64,000 nucleotides of DNA. It comes from Cladobotryum mycophilum (lineage: Eukaryota; Ascomycota; Sordariomycetes; Hypocreales; Hypocreaceae). Shown piece after piece: positions 44,658 through 54,043 of this stretch. A program made the translations under genes and the position numbers. The notes below the pieces were generated by a model. That model was not told the origin of the DNA and searched no databases. It worked only from the letters and a program-made list of their open reading frames with translations. Position 1 is the first letter of the stretch; every line of letters begins with the position of its first letter. The DNA lies in the NCBI GenBank assembly GCA_036429605.1, contig CM071589.1, forward strand, positions 5,952,001-6,016,000. The letters run 5' to 3'.

Positions 44658-45815
44658 AGGTATATGATGTATTACCGTAGCACACTAGGACGTACAGTTG
44701 TGTGATGATGATTTCAAGTGATGATGCATATCACTTGTACAAGGGCATGGTCTACCAAGATAGAATATGACCACGGCACTAAATGGTTATGATTGGATGA
44801 TGGCTGCTTGTTAATCAACATTACTATCACTTGCATGCTTTGCATTGAACTGAGAGATAAGAATACATGGTAGGAGTAGATCTTTTGTATGCCATTTTTT
44901 CAAGCCTGAGGACCATGAATATTGAGGAAGAGCGGCATGCATGTCCAACCTTACTTTGATGCTCATGTACTGAAATGGTATCATGTGATGAAATTTTATG
45001 GGAGAGCATGAGTGACTGGGATATTTGGTGGTATGGGCCATCATCCTGGAACCAACAGGTCACATAAACCTGTACGGAAAGTTAGCTTACTATGATTCGT
45101 ATCCCGGAACTGAGGAGAAGATCCACCCACAACAACGAGCAACTTAACGGAGACTTCTTTGATGGTCTGTGAACCATTCTTAAGAAACCGGATATAAATC
45201 GGTATGGAGCCTTCAAAAGCATTGAAGGATATGGATATAAGAGCGTTACGGGGGCGTGCTTTTCTCATGTCATGAAAAGGGCGCGCCGACAATATGGAAG
45301 CCATCGGTCTAGACCCACTCTAATATGAATCTGACCAAAATTTGAGAAAACTGTGAGCCAACATATGCTTGCTGACAGGTTTTGGCTGACATATTCTCGG
45401 ACTTGGATGTTTCTGTGGACCACGTTGGGTTGGTGAGTGAGATGCATGCATCGTATATCTGCCAGCCTTGCAGGGATGTTTGTGAGGACTGCCCCTGTTG
45501 ACGACGGGATGTAGCATCATGCACATCATCCCCTGTACATGAAATTGGCTGGAGACAAATGTAAGATGTGAGAAAATGAGTAGCATGTCATGAATTTGTA
45601 AGTTTGAAGCTCTCTATCGTTACCTTGATTGGTGATACCTGCATTATCCAAATCTGGTTGTCATACCTGCGGAAGCAACGGCAATGATTATTCCAAGTAT
45701 GAAATAAGGATACATTATGAATGTCTATAAATCAGGCCGTTGTTGCCTGGTTTAGGATCATACCATTGCTTCCATCTCCATATCTCTTTGTTGCGGATAT
45801 CTCATCGCTTTCAAC
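44658..45815. other. Intergenic upstream of beta-propeller gene
   Basis: About 1.2 kb with no recognised gene; several small minus-strand open frames are not supported. Confidence 0.4.
45726..45732 (+). promoter_or_regulatory. TATA-like element of the secreted beta-propeller gene
   Basis: TATAAAT lies 90 bp before the ATG at 45816, with a C/T-rich leader between. Confidence 0.45.
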
Positions 45816-46874
45816 ATGGGGTTTCGAGTGGCCGCACTCTTCGCACTCTTTGGGGCTTGTCTGGCTTCACCTCTGGAAAGTAGCCAATTAAGCCCTGTTA
45901 GAACCATCTTTGAGTTTCCCAAGAATTCTTATATCGAAAATCTCGCTGTTCGCAGCAATGGCCAGATTCTCGTTACAGACTTGAGCCAATCTAAGCTCTA
46001 CCTCTTCGACCCTTCATCCAAACAAAGTGAACCGATACTCGTTCATGAGTTTACAGAGTCACTCGGCCTTTCTGGTATTGCAGAGTATCAGCCGGACGTA
46101 TTTGCAGTTATTTCGGGCAACGCCTCGTTTACAAGCAACATCTCGAGCGCCGGAACCTGGAATGTCTGGAGTGTCGACATGCGTGGCATAGATATTTCTA
46201 CCAAAAATGGGAAGCTGGCACTTTCATCTTTGCCAGTCATCAAGAATATCGCCCACGTCAAGCCTGCCCAGTTCCTAAATGGCATATCACTGCTGTCTCA
46301 GAAAGACCAGACGCTTCTGGTTGGCGACGTAAATGGCGGTGTTATCTGGCGTCTAGATATTGAGACAGCTCATTACGAGGTTGTCATCAATAATACCTAC
46401 ACGGCGCTCTATTCTTCGCCACCATTCTCGGCCTCTGGGGTTGATGGCGTTCACGTCCGTGGCGACAATGTCTACTTTGCCAACTTTGGAAACGGCACAT
46501 TCAACAAGATGCCCATCAACGCGAACGGAACCCCCGCTGGACTAGTTACCACGATAGCGAACATCAAATCGCTACCAGACGAGTTCGATGACTTTACCTT
46601 TGATTGCGATGGTAATGCATTTCTGGTCACGGGCGGTGGGAACTCAATCGAGATGATTACCGCCGATGGACAACACCAGGTCATCATTGCTGGCAACGTC
46701 AATTCGACAGCAATTGCGGAACCGACTTCATGTGCGTTTGGACGCGGTCTGAATGACAAGAATGTACTTTATGTGGTTACGGCTGGTGGTATGCAAGTGC
46801 CAGTGAATGGCGACATTGTCATCGGTGGACAGCTTGTTGCTGTTACGACCAATTCAAGAGGATCTAGCTGCTAG
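45816..46874 (+). CDS. Secreted SMP-30/gluconolactonase-like beta-propeller protein
   Basis: An intronless frame of 352 residues with an N-terminal signal peptide (MGFRVAALFALFGACLAS). The mature chain has repeated blades of the type NGQILVTDLSQSKLYLFDP, DQTLLVGDVNGGVIWRLDIE, GDNVYFANFGNGTFNKMPIN and GNAFLVTGGGNSIEMITADG, fitting a six-bladed propeller of the SMP-30/NHL kind. Fungal proteins of this form include the Tri14-like group and propeller-type hetero-Diels-Alderases of tropolone pathways; no biosynthetic cluster is visible here, so the activity is open. At least five N-glycosylation sequons support secretion. Confidence 0.8.
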   Translation: MGFRVAALFALFGACLASPLESSQLSPVRTIFEFPKNSYIENLAVRSNGQILVTDLSQSKLYLFDPSSKQSEPILVHEFTESLGLSGIAEYQPDVFAVISGNASFTSNISSAGTWNVWSVDMRGIDISTKNGKLALSSLPVIKNIAHVKPAQFLNGISLLSQKDQTLLVGDVNGGVIWRLDIETAHYEVVINNTYTALYSSPPFSASGVDGVHVRGDNVYFANFGNGTFNKMPINANGTPAGLVTTIANIKSLPDEFDDFTFDCDGNAFLVTGGGNSIEMITADGQHQVIIAGNVNSTAIAEPTSCAFGRGLNDKNVLYVVTAGGMQVPVNGDIVIGGQLVAVTTNSRGSSC

Positions 46875-47888
46875 TAAGACTAGAATGCACGTTGGAAATT
46901 TAGAGCAATTATGTAAATTATGTAGCTTATACAAGTGATTGATTCATATCAGTAGGATATATACTGTGCCTCTTGACCTTCAACTACTAGGTATTCATCT
47001 CAGATGGATGTCTTATGTGAGGATGTCCATATATCTAAGATGAAGGCATTTTGGCATTTTTAACTAACAGAGTTGGGGATTGTTTCCTAACAATAGGGAT
47101 GTTTGTAACTATGGTGATTAGCAATAAGTAGTAGAAGCGAGAATTGTTCATCTACTGGTTGGAGAGACGGTTGAAGCAAGTAACATGGTTTGTTTCTACC
47201 TTCCGTGAGCGAACTAAGACCATCTTCGGAGATGTAGAAGATGCTACGACAGTTCAAGTCACGCCAACTCCTGAACTATACCTTGAGAATTTTACCCATC
47301 ACTTTACTGTTGAACAGATCTCCAGCCTTTAGCTCCATGCGGACCTTTCTCCAAAGATTCCAAGAATGTCAGGGTAAAGGCCAAAATTTTGACATGAACG
47401 GAAGAGGTTCCGTCCCCTGATTTAAATAGGTAACCCGATGGCCGTCACGTCGCTAAACTAATGAAATCATAGTGCCCAGTCTTTTCCCAAGCAGATACTT
47501 GCTTTGCTGGTTGCTCCCTCTATCGTAGTAAGCGAAAAGGGAGTAGTCTTTCGACGCCCATGCTGTTAGTGTTAGTTTAAGACCTTGGTTCTAAGGTTTA
47601 TAGCTTAGAAGCAGGCAAAGTCCAAGTCAAGAGATTAAGAAGTGCTAGTGAGCAGGGAGTATTAATTTCTAACCTCTTCTCCTATACACCAAGCGCCCCC
47701 AACTATATATATACAATCGATATATCATGTAGCTTGCCGTGTAACCTAGGAGACCTTGTGTCCCCTGACACATACCCACAAAGCTCCTGCAGATAATGGA
47801 TCTAATATGGTAGGACAAACACACGCCTTGGTTAGTCGAGCCAACGATCTCACGCTATCTCCCCCTATTCTCGAACCTGTGTTCTGGC
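46875..47888. other. Intergenic, no gene recognised
   Basis: About 1 kb, moderately AT-rich. An open frame at 47144-47332 has no ATG start and no recognised features. Confidence 0.4.
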
Positions 47889-48728
47889 ATGTCTTGTTGG
47901 AGTCCCGTCGCCATGCCCTCCTGGCGGAAGAGAAAGGCTATCGCGCCTGTTGACCTCAGTCAGGTTCTAAATCAAACCCTATCTATACAGTCTCCTCCAT
48001 CCGCTCAACCTTTCAAGCGTCGCCGCCTGAAGGCACCAACAGAACCAATACCCAAACCACCAATTCCAGCCGCACCACCTGTTCCTATACTCCCGGCTGC
48101 CCAAAAACAACTACGAGTTTTTGAGGCAACAAGTCAAGCGTGGACAAAAGCCTTCAACGAGCTCTGCAATGGCACAGCCCCGAAAACCAACAATGATAGC
48201 GGGCCGAGCATCATTAAACCTCTAACTGACAACGATTTGGCGTTCAAGCAGGAGCTCCCTTTCGGGCACTGCTGGGGACTATGGACTTCCAAGGGCAATA
48301 TTCAGCGCCCAAAGTTGAGAGAGGGTGGTACTAATAGCGACTCGCCGCGTTTGGCCGGCTCCAGACTCGGCCTGGCTGGAAAAGACACCAAGATTTATAC
48401 TTACCACATCATCGCCGCCCATCAAGCTGCAACAAACCCCTCACCAACCCTCAACATCGATCTTCTGCGTGCTGTCTCGGTGGATAAGAAAGAGAAGGAT
48501 CCCTGGACAGTCATGCATTTATGCAGGCATAAGTGGTGTCATAACCCCGAGCATTTCGCCGTGGGCCTTAACGACGAGCAGACAGCCTGCCATAGAATGC
48601 TACAATCAGCCAAGACGGAGGAGGAGATTAGGGGAATAAGAAGCTTTGCATGTAAGCATGCGGTGGGATGTTGGACAGTGGTGTATAAGGGTGTGTGGCA
48701 AGATGAGTGGAAATGGACTGGAATATAA
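47889..48728 (+). CDS. His-Me finger (homing-endonuclease-like) zinc-loop protein
   Basis: A 279-residue intronless frame; Met9 at 47913 (MPSWRKRKAIAPVD) is an equally good start. The first third is basic and Pro-rich (FKRRRLKAPTEPIPKPPIP). The C-terminal half carries WTVMHLCRHKWCHNPEHFAV followed by GLNDEQTACH and FACKHAVGCW, the zinc-binding loop of His-Me endonucleases (I-PpoI-like): the His before LC, the CxxxxCHNPxH zinc set, and an Asn six residues before the next Cys. Both presumed catalytic residues (His, Asn) seem kept. There is no intron or intein context, so it is free-standing. Such proteins are scattered through Pezizomycotina genomes; whether they cut DNA or act as DNA-binding factors is unknown. 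Confidence 0.75.
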   Translation: MSCWSPVAMPSWRKRKAIAPVDLSQVLNQTLSIQSPPSAQPFKRRRLKAPTEPIPKPPIPAAPPVPILPAAQKQLRVFEATSQAWTKAFNELCNGTAPKTNNDSGPSIIKPLTDNDLAFKQELPFGHCWGLWTSKGNIQRPKLREGGTNSDSPRLAGSRLGLAGKDTKIYTYHIIAAHQAATNPSPTLNIDLLRAVSVDKKEKDPWTVMHLCRHKWCHNPEHFAVGLNDEQTACHRMLQSAKTEEEIRGIRSFACKHAVGCWTVVYKGVWQDEWKWTGI

Positions 48729-48986
48729 GATATATCGAGTATTTGGAACCATGATTTATTTTGTTTGAGGTCTAATGGTTAAAATTCATGAATGTGCAAA
48801 TTTGCGAATTCATTCTTGTTCTTGAGGTAAGGTACAAGACTACTAACTGAGTGTAGAACACAAGGTCGTAGGCAACTGGCCAGCATTCCCGAATTTTGCC
48901 GCAACTTTGCCGAACAGAGCTTCCATGACGACTCTACGCTCTTGAAGAACAATTCGGTAACCTCTTCCAGGATCGCCACCACGGCG

Positions 48987-50846
48987 ATGGCATCCAAACG
49001 ATCTTTGGTGCCCCAGAGCGGGCATCTTCGCATTCTGAAAGGCTCGCCCAAATCTCAAGTCCCCGCCGTCTGTCCATTTTGTTCGCTTGTTCCCGCCCGA
49101 CCAAGGTCCATCCAATCTCGAAGACACCAATCGACGTCAGCGCCGAAAACCCCACGGATTGAACTCGAGCAAACTCTGGTTGAGCTCCAAAAGCGAATCC
49201 CTACACTTTTCAACTTGTCGAGGTTACAATTGGCGCTGCAGGGGCTGCGCCAAGCGCCCGGTCGAGAAGCTGTGCGAATAGCTGTTCTGGGTCTGAATAA
49301 TGGCTCAGATGGCAGGGATACGGCGCGAAAGGTTCTCAAGGCCCTCCTCGTCGATCCGTTGGTGGATGAGCAGGAATGGGAAAAGGAATTGGATAACCAT
49401 GACATGACCCAGCCATTGGTTGTGAGGGTCAGGGCGAACAACAGCTCTGGCCCGCGTTTGGAAGTGTCAAAGGGTAATCAACCTCACGAACTGCACGTTT
49501 CGTCGGCAGATCTGAATGGTTTTCAGCTGGAGCTTCTCTTGATGGATATCAATGCGCCAGTTGGCGGGCCGGGAGCGGTGTCTGTCGAGGCACTCGAGCG
49601 GGTTGCGCTGGCTCCTGCGGTAGAGGTTCCATTGGCAGAAAAGCGCATCACAGCGTTGACGACTCCTGTTCACCAGACACTTATCGTCGCGGATGGATTA
49701 ATGGGAGCTGTCAATGTATCCGCGCTACCGATCCTTGAGGCAGGCGATGCTATCTTGGGAGCCGTCGACCTGAAGGGCTTCTCAAAGGAAAAGCTCGGCG
49801 CCAATTTCGTGGTGATCGATACTTTACTCGCAGAAGAAGGTATACAGTTATTCCGCCAAGGACCTCAACACGCCATGGAGTATGAACATCGCTGGACTGC
49901 GAGCAACCTCGCGTCGTTGGTTGCTTGGCTCAGGGCTGGCATCAAGGCAACAGACGACGGAACCAAACCAGCAGTCCGTAAGCTGATTGCATCGGTACTT
50001 CAAGGCGCGCTCTCCGCCATCGACGCCGAAGCTACAAGCAAAAGGCTCTCGAGGGATCTAGAATCAAAAACTTCATCGCCGGAGGTCCAGGAGTTGAACA
50101 AAACTCTTGATGTGTGGGCTCAAAAGGCACATGCCGAACTTCAGGGGCAGCTCGACCTTGCCTTTACGGGAAGTCGGTGGCGGAAACTCGGTTGGTGGAA
50201 GCTGTTCTGGCGGGTGGATGATGTCGCCATGCTCACAAACGAGCTGCTTACACAGCGGTTTTTGCCAACCGCAGAACAAGAGTTGGTGTATCTAACGGGG
50301 CAGATTGCCCAGTTGCGAGGCGAAGCTGGACCCTACCTACAGCCTAAACCTTCACAAAATACAACCAAGGAAATCACGAATAAAAGCGAAACTACTATCA
50401 TCACTCGGTCAGCTCTCCCAAAGTGGCCCGGCCATATCGCCTTCACCAGACGCTATCTCCAAAGCGAGACAGTTCCAGCCCTCCAATCCTTAGCCCAGAA
50501 ACTCGTCGTCCAGTCTCTGGCAACCTCCTCACTCACCGGCATCTTGGCCGGACTTCTCTACGTATCCTCGTTCTCCTCCACCGTCTTCGAGGCCGGGGCA
50601 GTGGCAGCCCTCGGTGTTGTATACAGCCTTGGCCGAATGCAGAAAAAGTGGGAAGCTGCCCGCACATTCTGGGAGGGTGAAGTACGCGAGGAGGGCCGCA
50701 AGGCTGTCAGAGCTGCAGAAGAGAGCACCGTCGAAGTCTTGGAGGGTGGAAAACCCATAAGATTAACACCGCAAAGAGTTGAGGAGCTAGAAAAGGCTCG
50801 AGAGTTGGTGATCAAGGCCGAGGACGCATTAGCCCGCATGAAGTAA
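48987..50846 (+). CDS. Mitochondrial Mmc1-like protein (dynamin-like C-terminal domain)
   Basis: From ATG 48987 (MASKRSLVPQSGHLRILKGS) the frame gives 619 residues; the upstream part of the frame starts with TTG and is not used. The N-terminus is basic and Ser/Arg-rich and ends RRHQSTS, a classic mitochondrial presequence. The body has a GTPase-like beginning (VRIAVLGLNNGSDGRDTARKVLKALL) without a proper P-loop, helical segments, a hydrophobic pair near residues 530-570 (LATSSLTGILAGLLYVSSF, AGAVAALGVVYSLG) and a C-terminal coiled coil. This is the layout I associate with the fungal Mmc1 family; function is poorly known. The assignment is from memory of the family, so moderate. Confidence 0.6.
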   Translation: MASKRSLVPQSGHLRILKGSPKSQVPAVCPFCSLVPARPRSIQSRRHQSTSAPKTPRIELEQTLVELQKRIPTLFNLSRLQLALQGLRQAPGREAVRIAVLGLNNGSDGRDTARKVLKALLVDPLVDEQEWEKELDNHDMTQPLVVRVRANNSSGPRLEVSKGNQPHELHVSSADLNGFQLELLLMDINAPVGGPGAVSVEALERVALAPAVEVPLAEKRITALTTPVHQTLIVADGLMGAVNVSALPILEAGDAILGAVDLKGFSKEKLGANFVVIDTLLAEEGIQLFRQGPQHAMEYEHRWTASNLASLVAWLRAGIKATDDGTKPAVRKLIASVLQGALSAIDAEATSKRLSRDLESKTSSPEVQELNKTLDVWAQKAHAELQGQLDLAFTGSRWRKLGWWKLFWRVDDVAMLTNELLTQRFLPTAEQELVYLTGQIAQLRGEAGPYLQPKPSQNTTKEITNKSETTIITRSALPKWPGHIAFTRRYLQSETVPALQSLAQKLVVQSLATSSLTGILAGLLYVSSFSSTVFEAGAVAALGVVYSLGRMQKKWEAARTFWEGEVREEGRKAVRAAEESTVEVLEGGKPIRLTPQRVEELEKARELVIKAEDALARMK

Positions 50847-51229
50847 TGCAAAAACACTTGTACAATACGTAAAATAGATTGGAGCCTCTGCTGTCATAGA
50901 ATAGAATTCCGCTTTGCTCCTCGTATGCACCACTCTGCAGATCATAAAAAGCCAGATCCACTCCGCACTCATATACCGCTTTCTGATATCACAAATCTCA
51001 CACAAATGGACGCCCCAGATTATTTTGCCAATGGTATCTTGTCCAGCATATGTCATGAAGCAACTCCATACTCAGCTTTTTATGTCTCTTTTGCAAAAAA
51101 ATCCAGAATCCCAAAAACGCCAGGACCGGTAGCCTCAATCCCCAGCCAAAGTACAAGCTCCTTCCTACCTTCCACCAAAAAAACTCTCTTTCTCAGTGCT
51201 ATGCATGACTTGTATTTCGTTCCCCGTTT
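50847..51229. other. Convergent spacer
   Basis: 3' ends of the Mmc1-like and SmD3 genes face each other here; only UTR sequence is expected. Confidence 0.4.
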
Positions 51230-51745
51230 TTACCTGCCTCCACCTCCACGGCCGCTGCTCGCCCTGGCACGACTGACAGTGGCGCGACCTCTGGCCAGAC
51301 CAACACCCCTGCCGCGGACGTTGCGACTGCGGAACATGGGTGCGTTGCGGAGCATGTCTGGGACAATGAAGAAGCGCACGTGGGAGCCGCGGATGTAGAC
51401 TTGGTCGAGGTGGGAAACGCGGCCGTCGCGGGCGGTGACGGTGATGTCTTTGAGTTGGACGTTCATGTTGTCCTCGGCTGCATTGTCAAAGCACAGTTAG
51501 TCGATCAAGAAAAATTTCTATGATGGTGCAAGCAACGGGAGGGGGAATGGGCGGGAGGGGGAGGGGGAAGTAAGGCGTACCTTCAAGGAGCTTCCCACGG
51601 TAGGTCTGGCCAGAAGTGATTTCGAGGGTAACGATATGGCCCTGCAATGGTCAGTTTCAAGCTCGCAGGTGACGAATCCAGTAGAGGAAAAACGAACCTG
51701 GGCCTCGTTCAGGAGCTTAATAGGAATACCAATGGTGGACGTCAT
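51230..51745 (-). CDS. smd3: Small nuclear ribonucleoprotein Sm D3
   Basis: Exons 51745-51698, 51641-51581 and 51477-51230 give 118 residues. MTSTIGIPIKLLNEAQ continues into GHIVTLEITSGQTYRGKLLE (Sm1) and AEDNMNVQLKDITVTARDGR, then QVYIRGSHVRFFIVPDMLRN (Sm2) and an RG-rich tail (VRGRGVGLARGRA, GRGGGGR), target of arginine methylation in the family. It is one of seven Sm ring proteins around U1, U2, U4 and U5 snRNAs in the spliceosome. Introns have donors GTTCGT and GTACGC and acceptors GCAG; all junctions keep frame. Confidence 0.96.
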
Positions 51746-52066
51746 CTTGGGCGACTGTGTAGCAATATTCTGACTTGAGCTTTGCTATTCTCGAAAAATA
51801 GCTTGGGCAAGGCTGCGATGGGATAGCGAGGTTGGTTGGTGTTGCACAGGCCAATCATTTATCCGCTTCCGAAGAGTGTCCGATGGAGGGGCAGCTCTGG
51901 GTGGGGCGCTAAGTTTATTCTTCGGAGAAGGGATTCGGGGATTCAAGGGTGTCCCAATATGGAATCCGGCAATCAATCCTTTGGCTGCTTCAAGGCAGAA
52001 ATACTAGGTAGTGTAATTGATAAACGAGAGCAATGGCTCGCTCTACTACAAACCGTCTATTTAAAT
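51746..52066. other. Intergenic between SmD3 and TRM61
   Basis: Promoter of SmD3 on the left and 3' UTR of TRM61 on the right. Nothing else recognised. Confidence 0.4.
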
Positions 52067-53611
52067 CTAAGCACGTATTGTGTCCTCAATCTTTGGCACG
52101 GTAATTTGGGTATCACTCCCCTTCTTCTGTTTCTTGGGTTTCCCTTCCATCATCTTTCGCTTCTCTTCTTTCCGAGCTTGCTTATTAAGATTTCCAATCG
52201 TCTTCTTCTCGTTTCCGCATGGCCACCTGGCAAATGCAGCTGCCTCAGACTCTTCATCCCATTCGCATGGCAGGATGGCAAAGACCAGATAAGACGTATG
52301 AGTCTTGAGCTCACCTTCGGGTCTGTGAACAAGTCGTCCTTGCAACCAGGTTTTCTCATCATCTTCTTCCACGCCGTTTGGACCATTCGCCCCATTCACT
52401 GGCTGGTTCTGCGCACTTGGTGTGGAATCAATCTCCATGTCAGCTTCAGCGGCTTGCGCCCTCTGAAGTTCCCGATTCCTCTCAGCAAGACTTCTCAGTT
52501 TTGATAGTGCCTCTGTAACATCAACGGGTGACTGATTAAATCCTTTTTCTCCTGATGGGTAATTCAAGCCGACACGATCTCGTAGCACATTAAGTCGCTT
52601 GTGAGAAATTGCAACCATATCCACATCTACCCATCCCAGTGTTCTCAACTCCGTAACGGTTCTTGTGACTTGCTCTATGCAGGGAGAAAATGTGCAAATA
52701 TGGACACTTTGCTTTGGATCTAGTGGTGATGCCCAGTCTACATCACTGTCATCGAGTTCGCCGCCTTTTTTGAGCTTTCGTCTTGAGAGATGATGTAGAG
52801 CTTCCCACGGAGCAGGTAGGTCCAGGAAGACCGATGTTGCCTTTGGAGATTTGCCATCTAAAAGAAATCCGTCCTTGTAGACATCACGATGGGTGAGGCG
52901 GACGAGACCATCCAACCCATGGTCTTTGATTTCGACTTGCATCTTGTGATATCGAGATTCGTTATACTCGAAACTAAAGACCTTGCCTTTGACGTCGTCT
53001 GTGTCCTTGGGGTATCCATTATAAACTGCTCGTACCGATGCGTGCGTAAAACTGCCACTTCCAGCTCCGGCCTCAATGATTCTCGTGCCCGGGCGAGCCC
53101 GTATTCTGTGTAGAATGTAGCTGTAGTCTGGTGTGTATACGACTTGAGTTCGGTGTGGTAAGCTCATTGTCCACAGCTCGGGCGTTGGTCGTAGCACGTA
53201 AATAAAGCCACTGGATGCTGTGACCGCCTTTTTCACGGGTGCATTGGTCGCTGCCGTAGAATCCTCTTCATCTTGGCTCGGTATCGGTGTATCCTCGTCG
53301 GTAGCATCTCGTCTTCGTTTCCTCCCTCGAGACCCGGTATCGACCATGGAAGCTCGCACTTGGGACCCCCATGGTATATCCAGTAACGTAGAATGCGGAT
53401 ATGAACCAAATCTTGTATTCAATGTTGCTCCCTCGGCATAGCCATTAACTGCGCCGGTTGATCTCTCTAGAGTCAGTGGTTGAAAAGTGTCGCGAGAGAG
53501 GCTGATGATGGCGAGCGTGTCTTGGGAGGTCTTGAGACCAGGTTCGAGAAAAGCAGAGGGTTTAGCCATAGTTATGCTAGCCGATGACTCAATGCCAGAG
53601 TTGGAGGTCAT
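52067..53611 (-). CDS. TRM61: tRNA (adenine58-N1)-methyltransferase catalytic subunit Trm61
   Basis: An intronless frame of 514 residues starting MTSNSGIESSASITMAKPS; Met15 could also serve. Family landmarks: AFLEPGLKTSQDTLAIISLS at the N-terminus, RTQVVYTPDYSYILHRI, SAM-binding motif I RIIEAGAGSGSFTH, motif with FLDLPAPWEALHHL (D-P-PW-type active-site loop), and VHICTFSPCIEQVTRTV. A family-foreign low-complexity insert with KRRRDATDEDTPIPSQDEED lies near residue 100, and the C-terminus is Lys-rich (nuclear). With Trm6 it makes m1A58 in the T-loop, needed for initiator tRNA stability. Divergent from the cysteinyl-tRNA synthetase gene. Confidence 0.94.
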   Translation of the reverse strand: MTSNSGIESSASITMAKPSAFLEPGLKTSQDTLAIISLSRDTFQPLTLERSTGAVNGYAEGATLNTRFGSYPHSTLLDIPWGSQVRASMVDTGSRGRKRRRDATDEDTPIPSQDEEDSTAATNAPVKKAVTASSGFIYVLRPTPELWTMSLPHRTQVVYTPDYSYILHRIRARPGTRIIEAGAGSGSFTHASVRAVYNGYPKDTDDVKGKVFSFEYNESRYHKMQVEIKDHGLDGLVRLTHRDVYKDGFLLDGKSPKATSVFLDLPAPWEALHHLSRRKLKKGGELDDSDVDWASPLDPKQSVHICTFSPCIEQVTRTVTELRTLGWVDVDMVAISHKRLNVLRDRVGLNYPSGEKGFNQSPVDVTEALSKLRSLAERNRELQRAQAAEADMEIDSTPSAQNQPVNGANGPNGVEEDDEKTWLQGRLVHRPEGELKTHTSYLVFAILPCEWDEESEAAAFARWPCGNEKKTIGNLNKQARKEEKRKMMEGKPKKQKKGSDTQITVPKIEDTIRA

Positions 53612-54043
53612 CTTGATGCTGCGTGCGGATGTCGTGTCGTGAGTGTCGCAAAATCTTACAAAAAGTTCCAGCTCGAGTCAAAAAAATTTCCACCATGTAG
53701 GATTTGCTCCCGCTGTGGGACCCCTGCAACTTGTAGACTAGAGCCCCGCCAATGCACACTGGACGCTAATCTAGGCGGGCAGTTTTAGAGGGAGGGGCGC
53801 TAGCAGTACAGGGCCTGCTAGACACTAAAAATGCCCAGGCGTCTGGACTTCTGAAGTGCTGAGAGCTGAAGGAGGGGCTGCTGTTGTTGGAGTCACACGC
53901 AAATCGTGTCTTCACCAGATCCTTCCAACTTTATTATACAACCCTCCCTTGCGCCAAAGAGTGACTCACCCTGAATCAGGCTTGGTTCTGGGTGACACTC
54001 TCTTGTTTTTATAAACAATCCCCCTCTACAAGCTGCATTCTGA
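53612..54043. promoter_or_regulatory. Bidirectional upstream region of TRM61 and cysteinyl-tRNA synthetase
   Basis: Only 432 bp separate the two starts, which point apart. No TATA box is obvious; the region has GC-rich blocks (around 53750-53810) typical of housekeeping promoters. Confidence 0.6.
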
